DNA of 64,000 nt from Pseudalgibacter alginicilyticus (GCF_001310225.1 NZ_CP012898.1:3928501-3992500); one strand, 5' to 3'; shown: positions 44,444-55,304, counted from the stretch's first letter. Made by a program: numbers and translations. Notes: generated by a model not told the origin, from the sequence alone.

Positions 44444-46399
44444 ATGACATTTAAATATTCCCTCACGTTTATTTTAATACTTTTTTTATCGCATATTAAT
44501 GCACAAAAAACAGAAGATTTAGTACTTTTTACCGTTGATGGTACTCCTGTTTATACGTCAGAGTTTTTGAGAGTTTATAATAAAAACATAGATTTAGTTC
44601 AAGACGAATCTCAAAAAGATGTAGATGGTTATTTAACTCTTTTTACTAATTATAAACTAAAATTAAAAGAAGCAAAAGCATTAGGGCTTGATGAAAATCC
44701 GAGTTATTTAAGAGAATTGGAGACTTATAAAAAACAATTATCCAAAAGTTTTTTAACAGATAATCAGGTTACAGACGCTTTGGTAAAAGAGGCTTACAAT
44801 AGAGTCTCTAAGGAGGTAAAGGCAAATCATATTTTAGTAAGAGTTTCAGAAAATGCTAGTCCTAAAGATACTTTAGAGGCATATAATAAAGCGCTAAAGT
44901 TACGTAATCGAACTTTAGAAGAAGGTTTTGAAAACGTTAGAAAAGAAGTACACAACGGACAAACTATTTTTGGAGAAGAGTTGGGGTATTTTACAGGTTT
45001 TAAAATGGTTTATGATTTTGAAAACGCAGCGTTTAATACTAAAGTTAACGAGATTTCAATGCCCTTTAGAACCCGATTTGGGTATCATTTCATTAAAGTG
45101 TTTGATGTAAGAAACTCCAGAGGTGAAGTTACCGTAGCTCATATTATGATTGGTAAGCAGCAGAAAGGAACTACTGCAGGGACACCAGAAAGTAGAATTC
45201 AAGATATTTATAAAAAACTACAACAAGGTGAAGATTTTGAATCCTTAGCAAAACAATTTTCAGATGATAAAAGTTCATCTGAAAAAGGAGGGGTACTTTC
45301 TCCTTTTTCAGGAGGACAGTTAAGTTCGCAGGAATTTGAAGACGCTGCTTTTAGTTTAAACGAAGTTGGTGATATATCAAAACCTATACAGTCAAAATTT
45401 GGTTGGCACATTATAAAGTTACTCAATAAAAGACCTATACCAGCTTTTGAAGAAATGAAGTCTGAATTAGAAGCAAAAGTAAAGCGGGACGAGCGTTCTA
45501 AATTAATTGATGATGCGTTGTTCTTAAAACTTAGAAAGCAATATAATATAGATAATGCCCAACCAGAATTAGATTATTTTGTGTCAATTTTAAATGATGA
45601 TTATTACAAAAGAGCTTGGACGCTTCCTGCTGATTTTGATAATAATAAGCCTTTGGTTAAAATTAACGACAGGCAGCTAACGTATAAAGATTTTGGTAGT
45701 TTTTTATTAGAAAGCCAAGGTAATATTACATCTAAAACAACTTATGATATTTTAGTTTCTAAGCAATACGAAACATTTTTGAATAAGAATTTGGTTAAGT
45801 ACCAAGAAGACAACTTAGAAAATGACAATCCAGATTTTGCTCATATTTTAAGTGAATATAGAGATGGCTTGCTATTGTTTGATTTAATGGAAACTACAAT
45901 CTGGAATGTTGCAAAAACAGATTCTACAGATATTCAGAATTTTTATGAAAATCATAAAAAGGATTATACCTTTCCAAAGCGTATTGAAGGTGTTGTGGCG
46001 TCTTCAGCAAATAAAAAAGTAGCAAAAAAAGTAGGCAAGCTTTTAGAAAAAAAAATGACTCCAGAACAAATTAAGAAATTAGTTAATAATAATGGAGAAG
46101 TGAATATAATTTTTACCTCAGGAATCATGGATAGTAAGCATCAAGCATTGCCTCCAAAATATAAATTTGAAAAGGGAATATCAAAAATTTATAATTATAA
46201 TAACTCTTACATTGTAGTGCAAGCAAATGATGTGCTCGCAGAAACACAAAAAACTTTCGAAGAGGCCAAAGGTAGTGTGAGTAGTGATTATCAAGTATAT
46301 AAAGAAAATAACTGGTTGGCTACTTTAAAAGAAAAATATAAAGTCACTATCAATCAAGAGGCATTAAACGCGGTTAGAGCGCAAATTAAAAATCAATAA
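44444..46399 (+). CDS. Periplasmic peptidyl-prolyl isomerase with two parvulin domains
   Basis: 651 residues. After the signal peptide (LTFILILFLSHINAQ) comes a SurA-N-like region. Parvulin domain 1 (VKANHILVRVSENASP... to RTRFGYHFIKVFDVR) and parvulin domain 2 (VTVAHIMIGKQQKG... FGWHIIKLLNKRP) follow, then a long C-terminal tail. It should help fold outer-membrane or secreted proteins. First of three linked chaperone genes; its stop is immediately followed by the next start. Confidence 0.9.
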   Translation: MTFKYSLTFILILFLSHINAQKTEDLVLFTVDGTPVYTSEFLRVYNKNIDLVQDESQKDVDGYLTLFTNYKLKLKEAKALGLDENPSYLRELETYKKQLSKSFLTDNQVTDALVKEAYNRVSKEVKANHILVRVSENASPKDTLEAYNKALKLRNRTLEEGFENVRKEVHNGQTIFGEELGYFTGFKMVYDFENAAFNTKVNEISMPFRTRFGYHFIKVFDVRNSRGEVTVAHIMIGKQQKGTTAGTPESRIQDIYKKLQQGEDFESLAKQFSDDKSSSEKGGVLSPFSGGQLSSQEFEDAAFSLNEVGDISKPIQSKFGWHIIKLLNKRPIPAFEEMKSELEAKVKRDERSKLIDDALFLKLRKQYNIDNAQPELDYFVSILNDDYYKRAWTLPADFDNNKPLVKINDRQLTYKDFGSFLLESQGNITSKTTYDILVSKQYETFLNKNLVKYQEDNLENDNPDFAHILSEYRDGLLLFDLMETTIWNVAKTDSTDIQNFYENHKKDYTFPKRIEGVVASSANKKVAKKVGKLLEKKMTPEQIKKLVNNNGEVNIIFTSGIMDSKHQALPPKYKFEKGISKIYNYNNSYIVVQANDVLAETQKTFEEAKGSVSSDYQVYKENNWLATLKEKYKVTINQEALNAVRAQIKNQ

Positions 46400-47257
46400 G
46401 TGCAAATTAAAAATCATATATTTTTAGTTCTTTTAGTAGTCGTTGTAAATTCTTGTGATTTTTATAAAGAGACTGACGACCGTGTTCCTGTAGCACGTGT
46501 AAATGATTCTTATTTATATCAAGATGATTTAATAAAATTAGTCTCCGAAAGCACTACAAAAGAAGATAGTACGCTCATGGTTCAAAGTTTTATTAACCGT
46601 TGGGCAACACAACAATTGTTAGTAGATGGTGCTTTGTTGAATTTAAGTGAAACAAAACAGGCTGAGTTTAGTAAATTAGTTGAGCAATATAAAAACGATT
46701 TATATACCAAAGCTTATATTGAAGCTTTAGTGAAAAAAAACTTAGACACAGCTGTAAACAAAGAAGAGGCAGAAGCCTATTATGAACAAAATAAAGAAGT
46801 GTTTAAATTAAATGAAGAACTCATTAAATTACGTTATGTTCATGTAGATGAAAATATTATTGATTTTCAGGATATTAAAACTAGGTTTCAAAGATTTAAT
46901 AATGCAGATAAAAAACAATTAGATTCCATTGCTATACAATTTAAATCATATTCTTTAAATGATTCTATTTGGGTAAAAGTAAGTCAAGTTATAACTAAAA
47001 TTCCTGCGGTTACTATAGAAAATAAAAATGAACTGTTAAAAAAATCTAATTTTATACAGCTCAAAGATTCATTAGGAGTATATTTGATGCAAATTAATGA
47101 TGTGTTATTGCGTCAAGACACAGCGCCTTTGGAGTACGTAAAACCTACAATAAACCAAATAGTCATTAATAAAAGAAAATTGGAGCTTATCCGAGAGTTA
47201 GAAAAAGATATTACTAAAGATGCTATTAAAAATAAACAATTTGAAATATATAATTAA
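46400..47257 (+). CDS. SurA/PpiC-like lipoprotein with degenerate parvulin domain
   Basis: 285 residues. It starts at GTG directly after the previous stop. The lipoprotein signal is VLLVVVVNSC. A SurA-N-like helical region (NDSYLYQDDLIKLV, ESTTKEDSTLMVQSFINRWATQQLLVDGA, read as two helices) precedes a reduced domain beginning LIKLRYVHVDEN. That domain has the layout of a parvulin but lacks its usual GG and FG(Y/W)H motifs. It is probably a non-catalytic chaperone acting with its neighbours. Confidence 0.82.
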   Translation: MQIKNHIFLVLLVVVVNSCDFYKETDDRVPVARVNDSYLYQDDLIKLVSESTTKEDSTLMVQSFINRWATQQLLVDGALLNLSETKQAEFSKLVEQYKNDLYTKAYIEALVKKNLDTAVNKEEAEAYYEQNKEVFKLNEELIKLRYVHVDENIIDFQDIKTRFQRFNNADKKQLDSIAIQFKSYSLNDSIWVKVSQVITKIPAVTIENKNELLKKSNFIQLKDSLGVYLMQINDVLLRQDTAPLEYVKPTINQIVINKRKLELIRELEKDITKDAIKNKQFEIYN

Positions 47258-47258
47258 T

Positions 47259-48671
47259 TTGAAACAATTAGTCGTTTTTATCGCAACATTACTGTTTGTT
47301 AATGTTACTATTGCACAAGAAATTATTGAAGACGAAGTTAAGGAAGAGGTGAAAACAGTAGATAGTGTTGGTGCTTTCAAGGCTAAAAAGGTAGATGGTG
47401 TAGCAGCAGTTGTAGGTGATTATATCATTTTAGATTCTGATATAGATAAAGCTTTTGTGCAATTAGAGGCTTCAGGTGTTAATACTTCAGACATTCCACC
47501 TTGCCAATTGTTTGGGAAACTATTAGAAGATAAATTGTATGCTCACCATGCCATTCAAGACAGTATTATAGTGTCTCCTGCTGAAGTTAGAAATAGTGTT
47601 GATTATCAGATTGGTGAATTCTTACAGCAGGTAAATGGAGATATGGATAGGCTTTTAAAGTTTTATAAAAAGGATGATGAAGCCAGTTTGAGAGAAGAAA
47701 TGTCTGAAATTAATAAAGCACAAATGCTGGCCCAAAGAATGCAAGCTAAAATTGTTGAAGAGGTTGAAGTTACACCCGAAGAAGTACGCGAGTATTTTAA
47801 CAAAATACCTAAAGACGAACGGCCAATATTTGGAACAGAATTAAAAGTGGCTCAAATTGTAGCAGAACCAAAAATATCTGATGAAGAAAAACAAAAAGTC
47901 ATTGATAGACTAAAAAGTTTTAAAGCAGATGTTATAGAAAATGGTGCTAGTTTTAGATCTAAAGTTGTTTTATATGGAGAGGATCCAGGCTTGAAACAAT
48001 CAGGTTACATCTATACGCTTGATAGAAAAAAGCCAAAGATGGTGAAAGAATTCAGGCAAGTGGCATTTTCACTTCAAGAAGGTGAGATATCAGAACCTTT
48101 TGAAACTGATTTTGGTTTTCATATCATTCATTTGGTAAAGATACGAGGACAATTGTACGATGTGAGTCATATTCTTATTAGACCCAAAGTGTCAGATGAA
48201 GCTATAGCAGAAGCAAAAGAACGTCTTAATAAAATCAGACAGCGTATTGTTGATGGAGATATCTCTTTTGCGGATGCTGCTCGTGAAGCTAGTGATGAAA
48301 AAGAAACTAAAAACGATGGAGGGCAACTTATTAACCCACATACACAAGATTATAATTTTGAATTAACAAGAATGGATACAGAATTGTATTCTCAAATTCA
48401 AAATTTAAAAGATAATGAGGTTAGTCTTGTTTTAAAAGAAGAAGATAGAATTGGAACTGTAAAGTTTAAGATCATTAAAGTAACCGACAGGATTGATGAG
48501 CACGAAGCAGATTACGCTAGAGATTATCTAAAAATTAAAGAGCAGGCTGTTAAAGAAAAGCAACTAAAAGCCATAGAAAAATGGCAAGCCGAAAAAATCA
48601 TGGACACTTATATTAAAATAAGTGAAGCTCATAGAGACTGCGATTTTACAAGTAATTGGTTGAAAAAATAA
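47259..48671 (+). CDS. SurA-like periplasmic chaperone/peptidyl-prolyl isomerase
   Basis: 470 residues from a TTG one base after the preceding stop, which begins a good signal peptide (KQLVVFIATLLFVNVTIAQ). Alternatives would overlap the upstream gene. The SurA N-terminal helical domain (GVAAVVGDYIILDSDIDKAF) has DIPPCQLFGKLLEDKL. Two parvulin-like domains follow (LKVAQIVAEP...FGFHIIHLVKIRG; VSHILIRPK...). Likely a chaperone for beta-barrel proteins on their way to the BamA/BamD machine. Confidence 0.9.
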   Translation: MKQLVVFIATLLFVNVTIAQEIIEDEVKEEVKTVDSVGAFKAKKVDGVAAVVGDYIILDSDIDKAFVQLEASGVNTSDIPPCQLFGKLLEDKLYAHHAIQDSIIVSPAEVRNSVDYQIGEFLQQVNGDMDRLLKFYKKDDEASLREEMSEINKAQMLAQRMQAKIVEEVEVTPEEVREYFNKIPKDERPIFGTELKVAQIVAEPKISDEEKQKVIDRLKSFKADVIENGASFRSKVVLYGEDPGLKQSGYIYTLDRKKPKMVKEFRQVAFSLQEGEISEPFETDFGFHIIHLVKIRGQLYDVSHILIRPKVSDEAIAEAKERLNKIRQRIVDGDISFADAAREASDEKETKNDGGQLINPHTQDYNFELTRMDTELYSQIQNLKDNEVSLVLKEEDRIGTVKFKIIKVTDRIDEHEADYARDYLKIKEQAVKEKQLKAIEKWQAEKIMDTYIKISEAHRDCDFTSNWLKK

Positions 48672-48677
48672 AAATAT

Positions 48678-49631
48678 ATGTCTGACGTAGCTGCTATAAA
48701 ACAGTTTGTAAATAAATATAAAGATTTAAAGAGCGAGATTGCTAAAATTATTGTAGGGCAAGACGATGTTGTTAATCAAATATTGATTTCTGTTTTTTCT
48801 GGTGGACATGCTTTACTTATTGGTGTTCCTGGGTTGGCAAAAACCTTAATGGTAAATACCATTGCTCAAGCTTTAGGACTTGATTTTAAACGTATACAAT
48901 TTACTCCAGATTTAATGCCAAGTGATATACTTGGTAGTGAAATTTTGGATGAAGACCGTCATTTTAAATTTATTAAAGGACCTATTTTTTCCAATATTAT
49001 CTTAGCGGATGAAATTAACAGAACACCACCAAAAACCCAAGCGGCATTATTGGAAGCTATGCAGGAAAGATCGGTTACTGTTGCAGGACATCATTATAAA
49101 TTAAACCTGCCATATTTTGTGTTAGCAACTCAAAATCCCATCGAACAAGAAGGTACCTATCCGTTACCAGAAGCTCAGTTAGATCGTTTTATGTTTGCTA
49201 TTAATTTAGATTACCCATCTTTTGAGGAAGAGGTGCAGGTGGTAAAATCTACTACTACAGATAATAAAGAAGCTGTAAATGCTTTGTTTTCAGCTAAAGA
49301 GATTGTTGGTTTACAGCACCTAATCCGTCGTATTCCAGTTGCAGACAATGTCATTGAGTATGCCGTATCCATGGTTGGAAAAACAAGGCCCAATGGAGAA
49401 AAAGCAACAGATTTAGTAAAACAGTATATCGATTGGGGAGCTGGACCTAGAGCATCTCAAAATCTTATATTGGCAGCCAAAACACATGCTGCCATAAATG
49501 GAAAATTCTCTCCAGATATTGAAAATGTACAGGCTGTAGCTCATGGTATTTTAAGGCATAGAATCATTAAAAACTACAAAGCAGAAGCAGAGGGAGTTTC
49601 TGAAGAGCAAATTATTAAAAGCTTGTTTTAA
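48678..49631 (+). CDS. MoxR-family AAA+ ATPase
   Basis: 317 residues. Walker A GVPGLAKT, Walker B IILADEINR, sensor 1 ATQNPIEQEGTYPLPEAQLDRF and the C-terminal lid are all present. MoxR ATPases act as chaperones, often with a DUF58 and VWA (Bat) partners. None is adjacent here; a BatA gene lies at 23-25 kb. It follows the surA-like gene by 6 bp, so it probably belongs to the same transcript. Confidence 0.92.
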   Translation: MSDVAAIKQFVNKYKDLKSEIAKIIVGQDDVVNQILISVFSGGHALLIGVPGLAKTLMVNTIAQALGLDFKRIQFTPDLMPSDILGSEILDEDRHFKFIKGPIFSNIILADEINRTPPKTQAALLEAMQERSVTVAGHHYKLNLPYFVLATQNPIEQEGTYPLPEAQLDRFMFAINLDYPSFEEEVQVVKSTTTDNKEAVNALFSAKEIVGLQHLIRRIPVADNVIEYAVSMVGKTRPNGEKATDLVKQYIDWGAGPRASQNLILAAKTHAAINGKFSPDIENVQAVAHGILRHRIIKNYKAEAEGVSEEQIIKSLF

Positions 49632-50033
49632 TAAATTTTTTCTTTTTATTTTTTTTGAGTTTACAGTGGAAATACGTTGTATTTAACTAAGGTATATTTA
49701 TTTGTTATTTTACAAGTGTTTATGTTTAGAATGTGTAGTAAAAATAATTTAGAAACTTAATAGATTTAAGGAATAAAATTAGATTTTTATTGTTATTTAA
49801 TTGAATAATTATCAGGTTTATTGATAATTTGATAATAAAAAGACAATCAAATAAATAAATAATGCTACTATAATAATAAACTATGGTTACTTGTTGTATT
49901 GCTTGGTTTCTTTTTAAAACTTTGCTTTAATTTTTTTATGTTTGTAAACTTTAAAAAAATCAACTTTAAATTAAATATTTGGCATTGAATTTAGTGATTC
50001 AATCCAATTTAACATCGAAATGAATTCTATTAT
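49632..50033 (+). other. 402-bp intergenic region before acnB
   Basis: Very AT-rich. No open frame, tRNA or strong hairpin is visible. A -7-like box TATGTTTG lies at 49937-49944, about 90 bases before acnB, without a well-spaced TTG. A long 5' leader for acnB is possible, but nothing in it is recognisable. Confidence 0.5.
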
Positions 50034-52811
50034 ATGAACACTTACAAAGATTACATCCAGGAGATCGAAGAACGGAAAGCTCTGGGACTTCATCCAAAAC
50101 CAATTGATGGCGCTGAATTGTTAAGCGAAATTATTGCTCAAATTAAAGATTTAAAGAACCAATATAGAGAAGATTCTCTAAACTTTTTTATCTATAATGT
50201 TTTACCTGGAACTACGAGTGCTGCTGGTGTAAAAGCTAAGTTTCTAAAAGAGATTATTTTGGGAGAATCAGTTGTTGAAGAAATTACACCTGCGTTTGCT
50301 TTAGAACAATTATCACATATGAAGGGAGGACCTTCAGTGGAGGTACTTCTAGATTTAGCTTTAGGATCTGATGTTTCCATAGCCAAACAAGCAGCTGAAG
50401 TATTAAAAACACAAGTTTTCTTATACGAGGCGGATACTGATCGTCTTGAAGAAGCATATAAAAGTGGGAATACCATTGCTAAAGATATTATAGAAAGTTA
50501 TGCGAAAGCAGAATTTTTTACAAAGCTTCCTGATGTTGAAGAAGAAATAAAAGTAGTAACTTTTATTGCTGGGGTTGGTGATATTTCTACAGATTTATTG
50601 TCACCAGGAGGTGATGCACATTCTCGATCTGATAGAGAGTTACATGGTCAGTGTATTTTTGAACACAACAAAGATATGCAAAAAGCGCTTTTAGCTTTAA
50701 AAGAAGCGCATCCAGATAAGCGTGTGATGCTAATTGCAGAAAAAGGAACTATGGGAGTAGGGTCATCCAGAATGTCTGGAGTTAATAATGTGGCTTTATG
50801 GACAGGTATTAAGGCAAGTCCTTATGTACCGTTTATCAATATTGCCCCAGTAATTGCTGGGACAAATGGTATTTCTCCAATTTTTTTGACCACTGTAGGT
50901 GTAACTGGAGGGATAGGTTTAGACCTTAAAAACTGGGTGCAGAAAAAAGATGCTGAAGGAAATACAGTGAGAGATGCAGATGGAGAGCCAGTATTAGAAG
51001 AAATGTATTCCGTTAAAACAGGTACGGTTCTTACCATTAATACTAAAGAGAAAAAACTTTATAATGGCAACACCGTACTAAAAGATATTTCTGCTGCATT
51101 TACACCACAAAAAGTGGAATTCATGAAAGCAGGTGGTTCTTATGCGGTGGTTTTCGGTAAAAAACTACAAACTTTTGCAGCTAAAACTTTAGGAATTGAA
51201 ATGCCTCAGGTTTATGCCGCTTCAAAAGAAATTTCTATTGAAGGACAAGGTTTAACAGCTGTAGAAAAAATATTCAATAAAAATGCGGTTGGAACAACGC
51301 CTGGCAAAGTGTTGCATGCAGGGTCTGATGTTCGTGTAGAGGTTAACATTGTAGGTTCTCAAGATACCACAGGTTTAATGACATCCCAAGAATTAGAGAT
51401 GATGGCGGCTACCGTTATTTCTCCAATTGTTGATGGTGCTTACCAATCAGGTTGTCATACTGCTTCTGTTTGGGATGATAAGTCTAAGGCTAATATACCA
51501 AGGTTAATGAAGTTTATGAATGATTTTGGTTTGATTACAGCACGCGACCCTAAAGGGAAATACCATGCTATGACTGATGTTATTCATAAAGTTTTGAATG
51601 ATATTACTGTAGGTGATTGGGATATCATTATTGGGGGAGATTCACATACGCGTATGTCTAAGGGTGTTGCTTTTGGAGCAGATTCAGGAACCGTTGCTTT
51701 GGCGTTGGCTACTGGTGAAGCTACCATGCCGATTCCACAATCTGTAAAAGTTACTTTTAAGGGTGATATGAAATCTTATATGGATTTTCGTGATGTGGTA
51801 CATGCTACACAACAACAAATGCTTAAGCAGTTTGGAGGTGAAAACGTATTCCAAGGAAGAATCATCGAGGTACATATTGGAACATTAACCGCAGATCAAG
51901 CTTTTACATTTACAGACTGGACAGCAGAAATGAAGGCAAAAGCTTCTATTTGTATTTCTGAAGACGAGACGTTAATAGAATCTTTAGAAATAGCAAAAAG
52001 CCGTATCCAAATCATGATTGATAAAGGAATGGATAATGCTAATCAAGTTCTTAAAGGTTTAGTAGATAAAGCAAATACAAGAATAACAGAACTTAAAACA
52101 GGTATTAAGCCATCTTTAAGGCCTGATGCTAATGCTAAATATTATGCAGAAGTAGCTATTGATTTAGATGAAATAGCAGAACCAATGATTGCTGATCCAG
52201 ATGTGAATAATGACGATGTATCAAAACGTTACACGCACGATACAATTCGCCCATTATCTTATTATGGAGGTACTAAAAAAGTAGACCTAGGTTTTGTAGG
52301 CTCTTGTATGGTGCATAAAGGAGATATGAAAATTTTGGCCCAAATGTTGAAAAATATTGAGGCGCAACAAGGTAAAGTGGAGTTTAAAGCACCATTAGTT
52401 GTTGCTCCTCCAACATATAATATTGTTGATGAGTTGAAAGCTGAAGGTGATTGGGATGTTTTGGTGAAGTATTCAGGTTTTGAATTTGATGATAATGCAC
52501 CAAAAGGATTAGCACGAACTAAATATGAAAACATGCTTTATTTAGAGCGCCCAGGATGTAATTTATGCATGGGGAATCAAGAAAAAGCTGAGCCAGGAGA
52601 TACTGTTATGGCAACATCTACTCGTTTATTTCAAGGTCGAGTTGTAAAAGATTCTGGGGAGAAAAAAGGAGAGTCTTTATTATCCTCTACACCCGTGGTA
52701 GTATTGTCTACGGTTTTAGGGAGAACCCCTACTATGGCTGAATATGAAGCAGCTGTTGATGGTATTGTTTTAACTAAATTTAAACCCTCTCAAAAAGAAT
52801 TAGTTAGATAA
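50034..52811 (+). CDS. acnB: Aconitate hydratase B (bifunctional with 2-methylisocitrate dehydratase)
   Basis: 925 residues, full length for AcnB. The N-terminal HEAT-like helical domain is at about 1-160. The swivel domain comes before the catalytic core, as is diagnostic of AcnB. Cluster-ligand cysteines are seen in QSGCHTASVW and PGCNLCMGNQEKAEPGD. GGDSHTRMSKGVAFGADSG is an active-site loop. It interconverts citrate and isocitrate in the TCA cycle. A terminator separates it from the second aconitase. Confidence 0.95.
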   Translation: MNTYKDYIQEIEERKALGLHPKPIDGAELLSEIIAQIKDLKNQYREDSLNFFIYNVLPGTTSAAGVKAKFLKEIILGESVVEEITPAFALEQLSHMKGGPSVEVLLDLALGSDVSIAKQAAEVLKTQVFLYEADTDRLEEAYKSGNTIAKDIIESYAKAEFFTKLPDVEEEIKVVTFIAGVGDISTDLLSPGGDAHSRSDRELHGQCIFEHNKDMQKALLALKEAHPDKRVMLIAEKGTMGVGSSRMSGVNNVALWTGIKASPYVPFINIAPVIAGTNGISPIFLTTVGVTGGIGLDLKNWVQKKDAEGNTVRDADGEPVLEEMYSVKTGTVLTINTKEKKLYNGNTVLKDISAAFTPQKVEFMKAGGSYAVVFGKKLQTFAAKTLGIEMPQVYAASKEISIEGQGLTAVEKIFNKNAVGTTPGKVLHAGSDVRVEVNIVGSQDTTGLMTSQELEMMAATVISPIVDGAYQSGCHTASVWDDKSKANIPRLMKFMNDFGLITARDPKGKYHAMTDVIHKVLNDITVGDWDIIIGGDSHTRMSKGVAFGADSGTVALALATGEATMPIPQSVKVTFKGDMKSYMDFRDVVHATQQQMLKQFGGENVFQGRIIEVHIGTLTADQAFTFTDWTAEMKAKASICISEDETLIESLEIAKSRIQIMIDKGMDNANQVLKGLVDKANTRITELKTGIKPSLRPDANAKYYAEVAIDLDEIAEPMIADPDVNNDDVSKRYTHDTIRPLSYYGGTKKVDLGFVGSCMVHKGDMKILAQMLKNIEAQQGKVEFKAPLVVAPPTYNIVDELKAEGDWDVLVKYSGFEFDDNAPKGLARTKYENMLYLERPGCNLCMGNQEKAEPGDTVMATSTRLFQGRVVKDSGEKKGESLLSSTPVVVLSTVLGRTPTMAEYEAAVDGIVLTKFKPSQKELVR

Positions 52812-52838
52812 TTAAGTGTTAAATACTAATATTTTACA

Positions 52839-52868
52839 ATCCCGAGTTTTTCACTCGGGATTTTTTAT
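52839..52868 (+). terminator. Terminator after acnB
   Basis: Stem AATCCCGAGT / ACTCGGGATT with a TTTTC loop, followed by a T-tract. Confidence 0.9.
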
Positions 52869-52953
52869 GCTTTCAATTTGATAAACCACTTTTATAGTCT
52901 TTCTTTATTTTGTATCTTAGTTAACTTATATAATAAATATTAAAATATATTCT

Positions 52954-55224
52954 ATGGCATTTGACATCAATATGATAAAAGGGGTTTATTCCAAAATGGC
53001 AGAACGTGTTAATAAAGCACGTGAAATTGTCGGAAAACCACTAACACTTTCTGAAAAAATATTATACTCTCATTTGTGGGATGGAGCACCTGTGGAAGCA
53101 TTTGAAAGAGGTAAAGACTATGTAGATTTTGCTCCAGATAGAATTGCTTGTCAGGATGCAACAGCTCAAATGGCTTTGTTGCAATTTATGCAAGCAGGAA
53201 AAACAAAAGTAGCTGTTCCAACGACGGTTCATTGTGACCATTTGATTCAAGCGAAGGAAGGTGCAACTACAGATTTAAAACATGCTAATAGTGTAAGCAG
53301 CGAAGTTTTTGATTTTTTAGAATCTGTATCCAATAAATATGGTATTGGTTTCTGGAAACCAGGAGCAGGGATTATACACCAAGTAGTTTTAGAAAACTAT
53401 GCATTTCCAGGAGGTATGATGATTGGAACTGATTCTCATACTGTAAATGCAGGCGGTTTAGGTATGGTTGCCATCGGTGTTGGTGGAGCAGATGCAGTTG
53501 ATGTTATGGCTGGAATGGCTTGGGAATTAAAATTCCCTAAATTAATAGGCGTGAGGTTAACAGGAAAACTGTCTGGTTGGACGGCACCAAAAGATGTTAT
53601 ACTAAAAGTGGCTGAAATTTTAACTGTAAAAGGAGGAACTGGAGCTATTGTTGAATATTTTGGACCTGGAGCTACATCAATGTCATGCACTGGAAAAGGT
53701 ACTATTTGTAATATGGGGGCTGAAATAGGAGCTACTACTTCTACATTTGGTTATGATGAATCTATGGAGCGTTATTTACGCGCTACAGAAAGAGCTGATG
53801 TTGCAGATGCGGCCAATACAGTGAAAGAGCATTTAACAGCAGATGCTGAGGTGTATGCTAATCCTGAACAGTATTTTGATGAAGTTATAGATATTAATTT
53901 GACTGAATTAGGACCGCTTTTAAACGGACCGTTTACTCCAGATTTGTCAACAGAAGTAGGTGTACCAATGTCAGAAAAAGCAAAAGCAAATGATTGGCCT
54001 CTTGTAGTAGAGTGGGGCTTAATAGGGTCATGTACCAATTCATCTTATGAAGATTTGTCTCGAGCATCATCAATTGCTCAGCAAGCTTTGGATAAAGGGT
54101 TGAAAATGAAAGCAGAATTAGGTATTAATCCAGGTTCAGAACAAGTGCGGTATACAGCAGAACGCGATGGTATTCTTAAAGTATTTGAAAAATTAGATGC
54201 AAAAATATTTACAAATGCTTGTGGACCATGTATCGGGCAATGGGCAAGATATAACGATCCTAAAAATGCTCCAAAAAACAGTATTGTTCATTCATTTAAT
54301 AGAAATTTTGCTAAGCGTGCTGATGGCAATCCAAATACACATGCATTTGTGGCATCACCTGAATTAACAGCAGCTATAGCTATAGCTGGTCGTTTGGATT
54401 TTAATCCAATGAAAGATAAGTTAATTAATGAAGAAGGACAAGAGGTTATGTTTGAAGAACCACAAGGTTGGGAATTACCTCCTAAAGGTTTTGAAGTGAA
54501 AGATAACGGATATTTAGCTCCTGAAGCTGATGGTAGTCACGTTCAAGTTTCAGTTAAAGACGATTCAGAGCGGTTACAATTATTAACACCTTTTGAGCCG
54601 ATAGGAAACTCTATAACAGGTGCTAAATTATTAATTAAAGCTTTTGGTAAATGCACAACTGATCATATTTCCATGGCAGGCCCTTGGTTGCGTTTTCGTG
54701 GACATTTGGATAATATTGCTAATAATACATTAATTGGTGCTGTTAATGCTTTCAATCAAAAAACAAACTTTGTTAAAAATCAATTAACAGGAGATTATGG
54801 AGGAGTACCAGATGTACAACGCGAATATAAAAGAGCAGGTATAAAAACCATTGTTGTTGGAGACCATAATTATGGAGAAGGATCTTCTCGTGAGCATGCA
54901 GCTATGCAACCAAGATTCTTAGGTGTCGCTGCTGTTATTGTAAAATCGTTTGCACGTATTCATGAAACAAACCTTAAAAAGCAGGGATTGTTAGGACTTA
55001 CTTTTGATAATGAAGCAGATTATGATTTAATTCAAGAAAATGATACATTTAATTTTATTGATTTGAATGAATTTGCTCCTAATAAATCATTAATGCTTGA
55101 AATAGTTCATGAAGATGGAAGTAAGAATACTATTAAATTGAATCATACTTATAATGCTGCACAAATAGCATGGTATAATGAAGGCTCTGCATTAAATTTA
55201 ATTAAAAAGCAGAATACTAAATAG
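52954..55224 (+). CDS. Aconitate hydratase, mitochondrial-type
   Basis: 756 residues. Active-site loops are [31 protein letters not shown] and [10 protein letters not shown] (the cluster cysteines). The C-terminal swivel domain has [22 protein letters not shown]. The swivel domain at the C-terminus separates it from AcnB, so the two neighbours are different aconitase families and not a recent duplication. It has its own terminator downstream. Confidence 0.94.
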   Translation: MAFDINMIKGVYSKMAERVNKAREIVGKPLTLSEKILYSHLWDGAPVEAFERGKDYVDFAPDRIACQDATAQMALLQFMQAGKTKVAVPTTVHCDHLIQAKEGATTDLKHANSVSSEVFDFLESVSNKYGIGFWKPGAGIIHQVVLENYAFPGGMMIGTDSHTVNAGGLGMVAIGVGGADAVDVMAGMAWELKFPKLIGVRLTGKLSGWTAPKDVILKVAEILTVKGGTGAIVEYFGPGATSMSCTGKGTICNMGAEIGATTSTFGYDESMERYLRATERADVADAANTVKEHLTADAEVYANPEQYFDEVIDINLTELGPLLNGPFTPDLSTEVGVPMSEKAKANDWPLVVEWGLIGSCTNSSYEDLSRASSIAQQALDKGLKMKAELGINPGSEQVRYTAERDGILKVFEKLDAKIFTNACGPCIGQWARYNDPKNAPKNSIVHSFNRNFAKRADGNPNTHAFVASPELTAAIAIAGRLDFNPMKDKLINEEGQEVMFEEPQGWELPPKGFEVKDNGYLAPEADGSHVQVSVKDDSERLQLLTPFEPIGNSITGAKLLIKAFGKCTTDHISMAGPWLRFRGHLDNIANNTLIGAVNAFNQKTNFVKNQLTGDYGGVPDVQREYKRAGIKTIVVGDHNYGEGSSREHAAMQPRFLGVAAVIVKSFARIHETNLKKQGLLGLTFDNEADYDLIQENDTFNFIDLNEFAPNKSLMLEIVHEDGSKNTIKLNHTYNAAQIAWYNEGSALNLIKKQNTK

Positions 55225-55274
55225 TTGTTTTAAAACTAATCTAATAATTTATACCAAATAGATTAACATAATTT

Positions 55275-55304
55275 AAAAGTCCAGTTATTAAACTGGACTT
55301 TTTA
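55275..55304 (+). terminator. Terminator after the second aconitase gene
   Basis: A 12-bp stem (AAAAGTCCAGTT / AACTGGACTTTT) with an ATTA loop and a following T-tract. Confidence 0.9.

Noticed and set aside
50034..55224. Recent tandem duplication of aconitase
   Set aside because: The two proteins have different domain order and length (925 and 756 residues) and little shared sequence outside the cluster loops.
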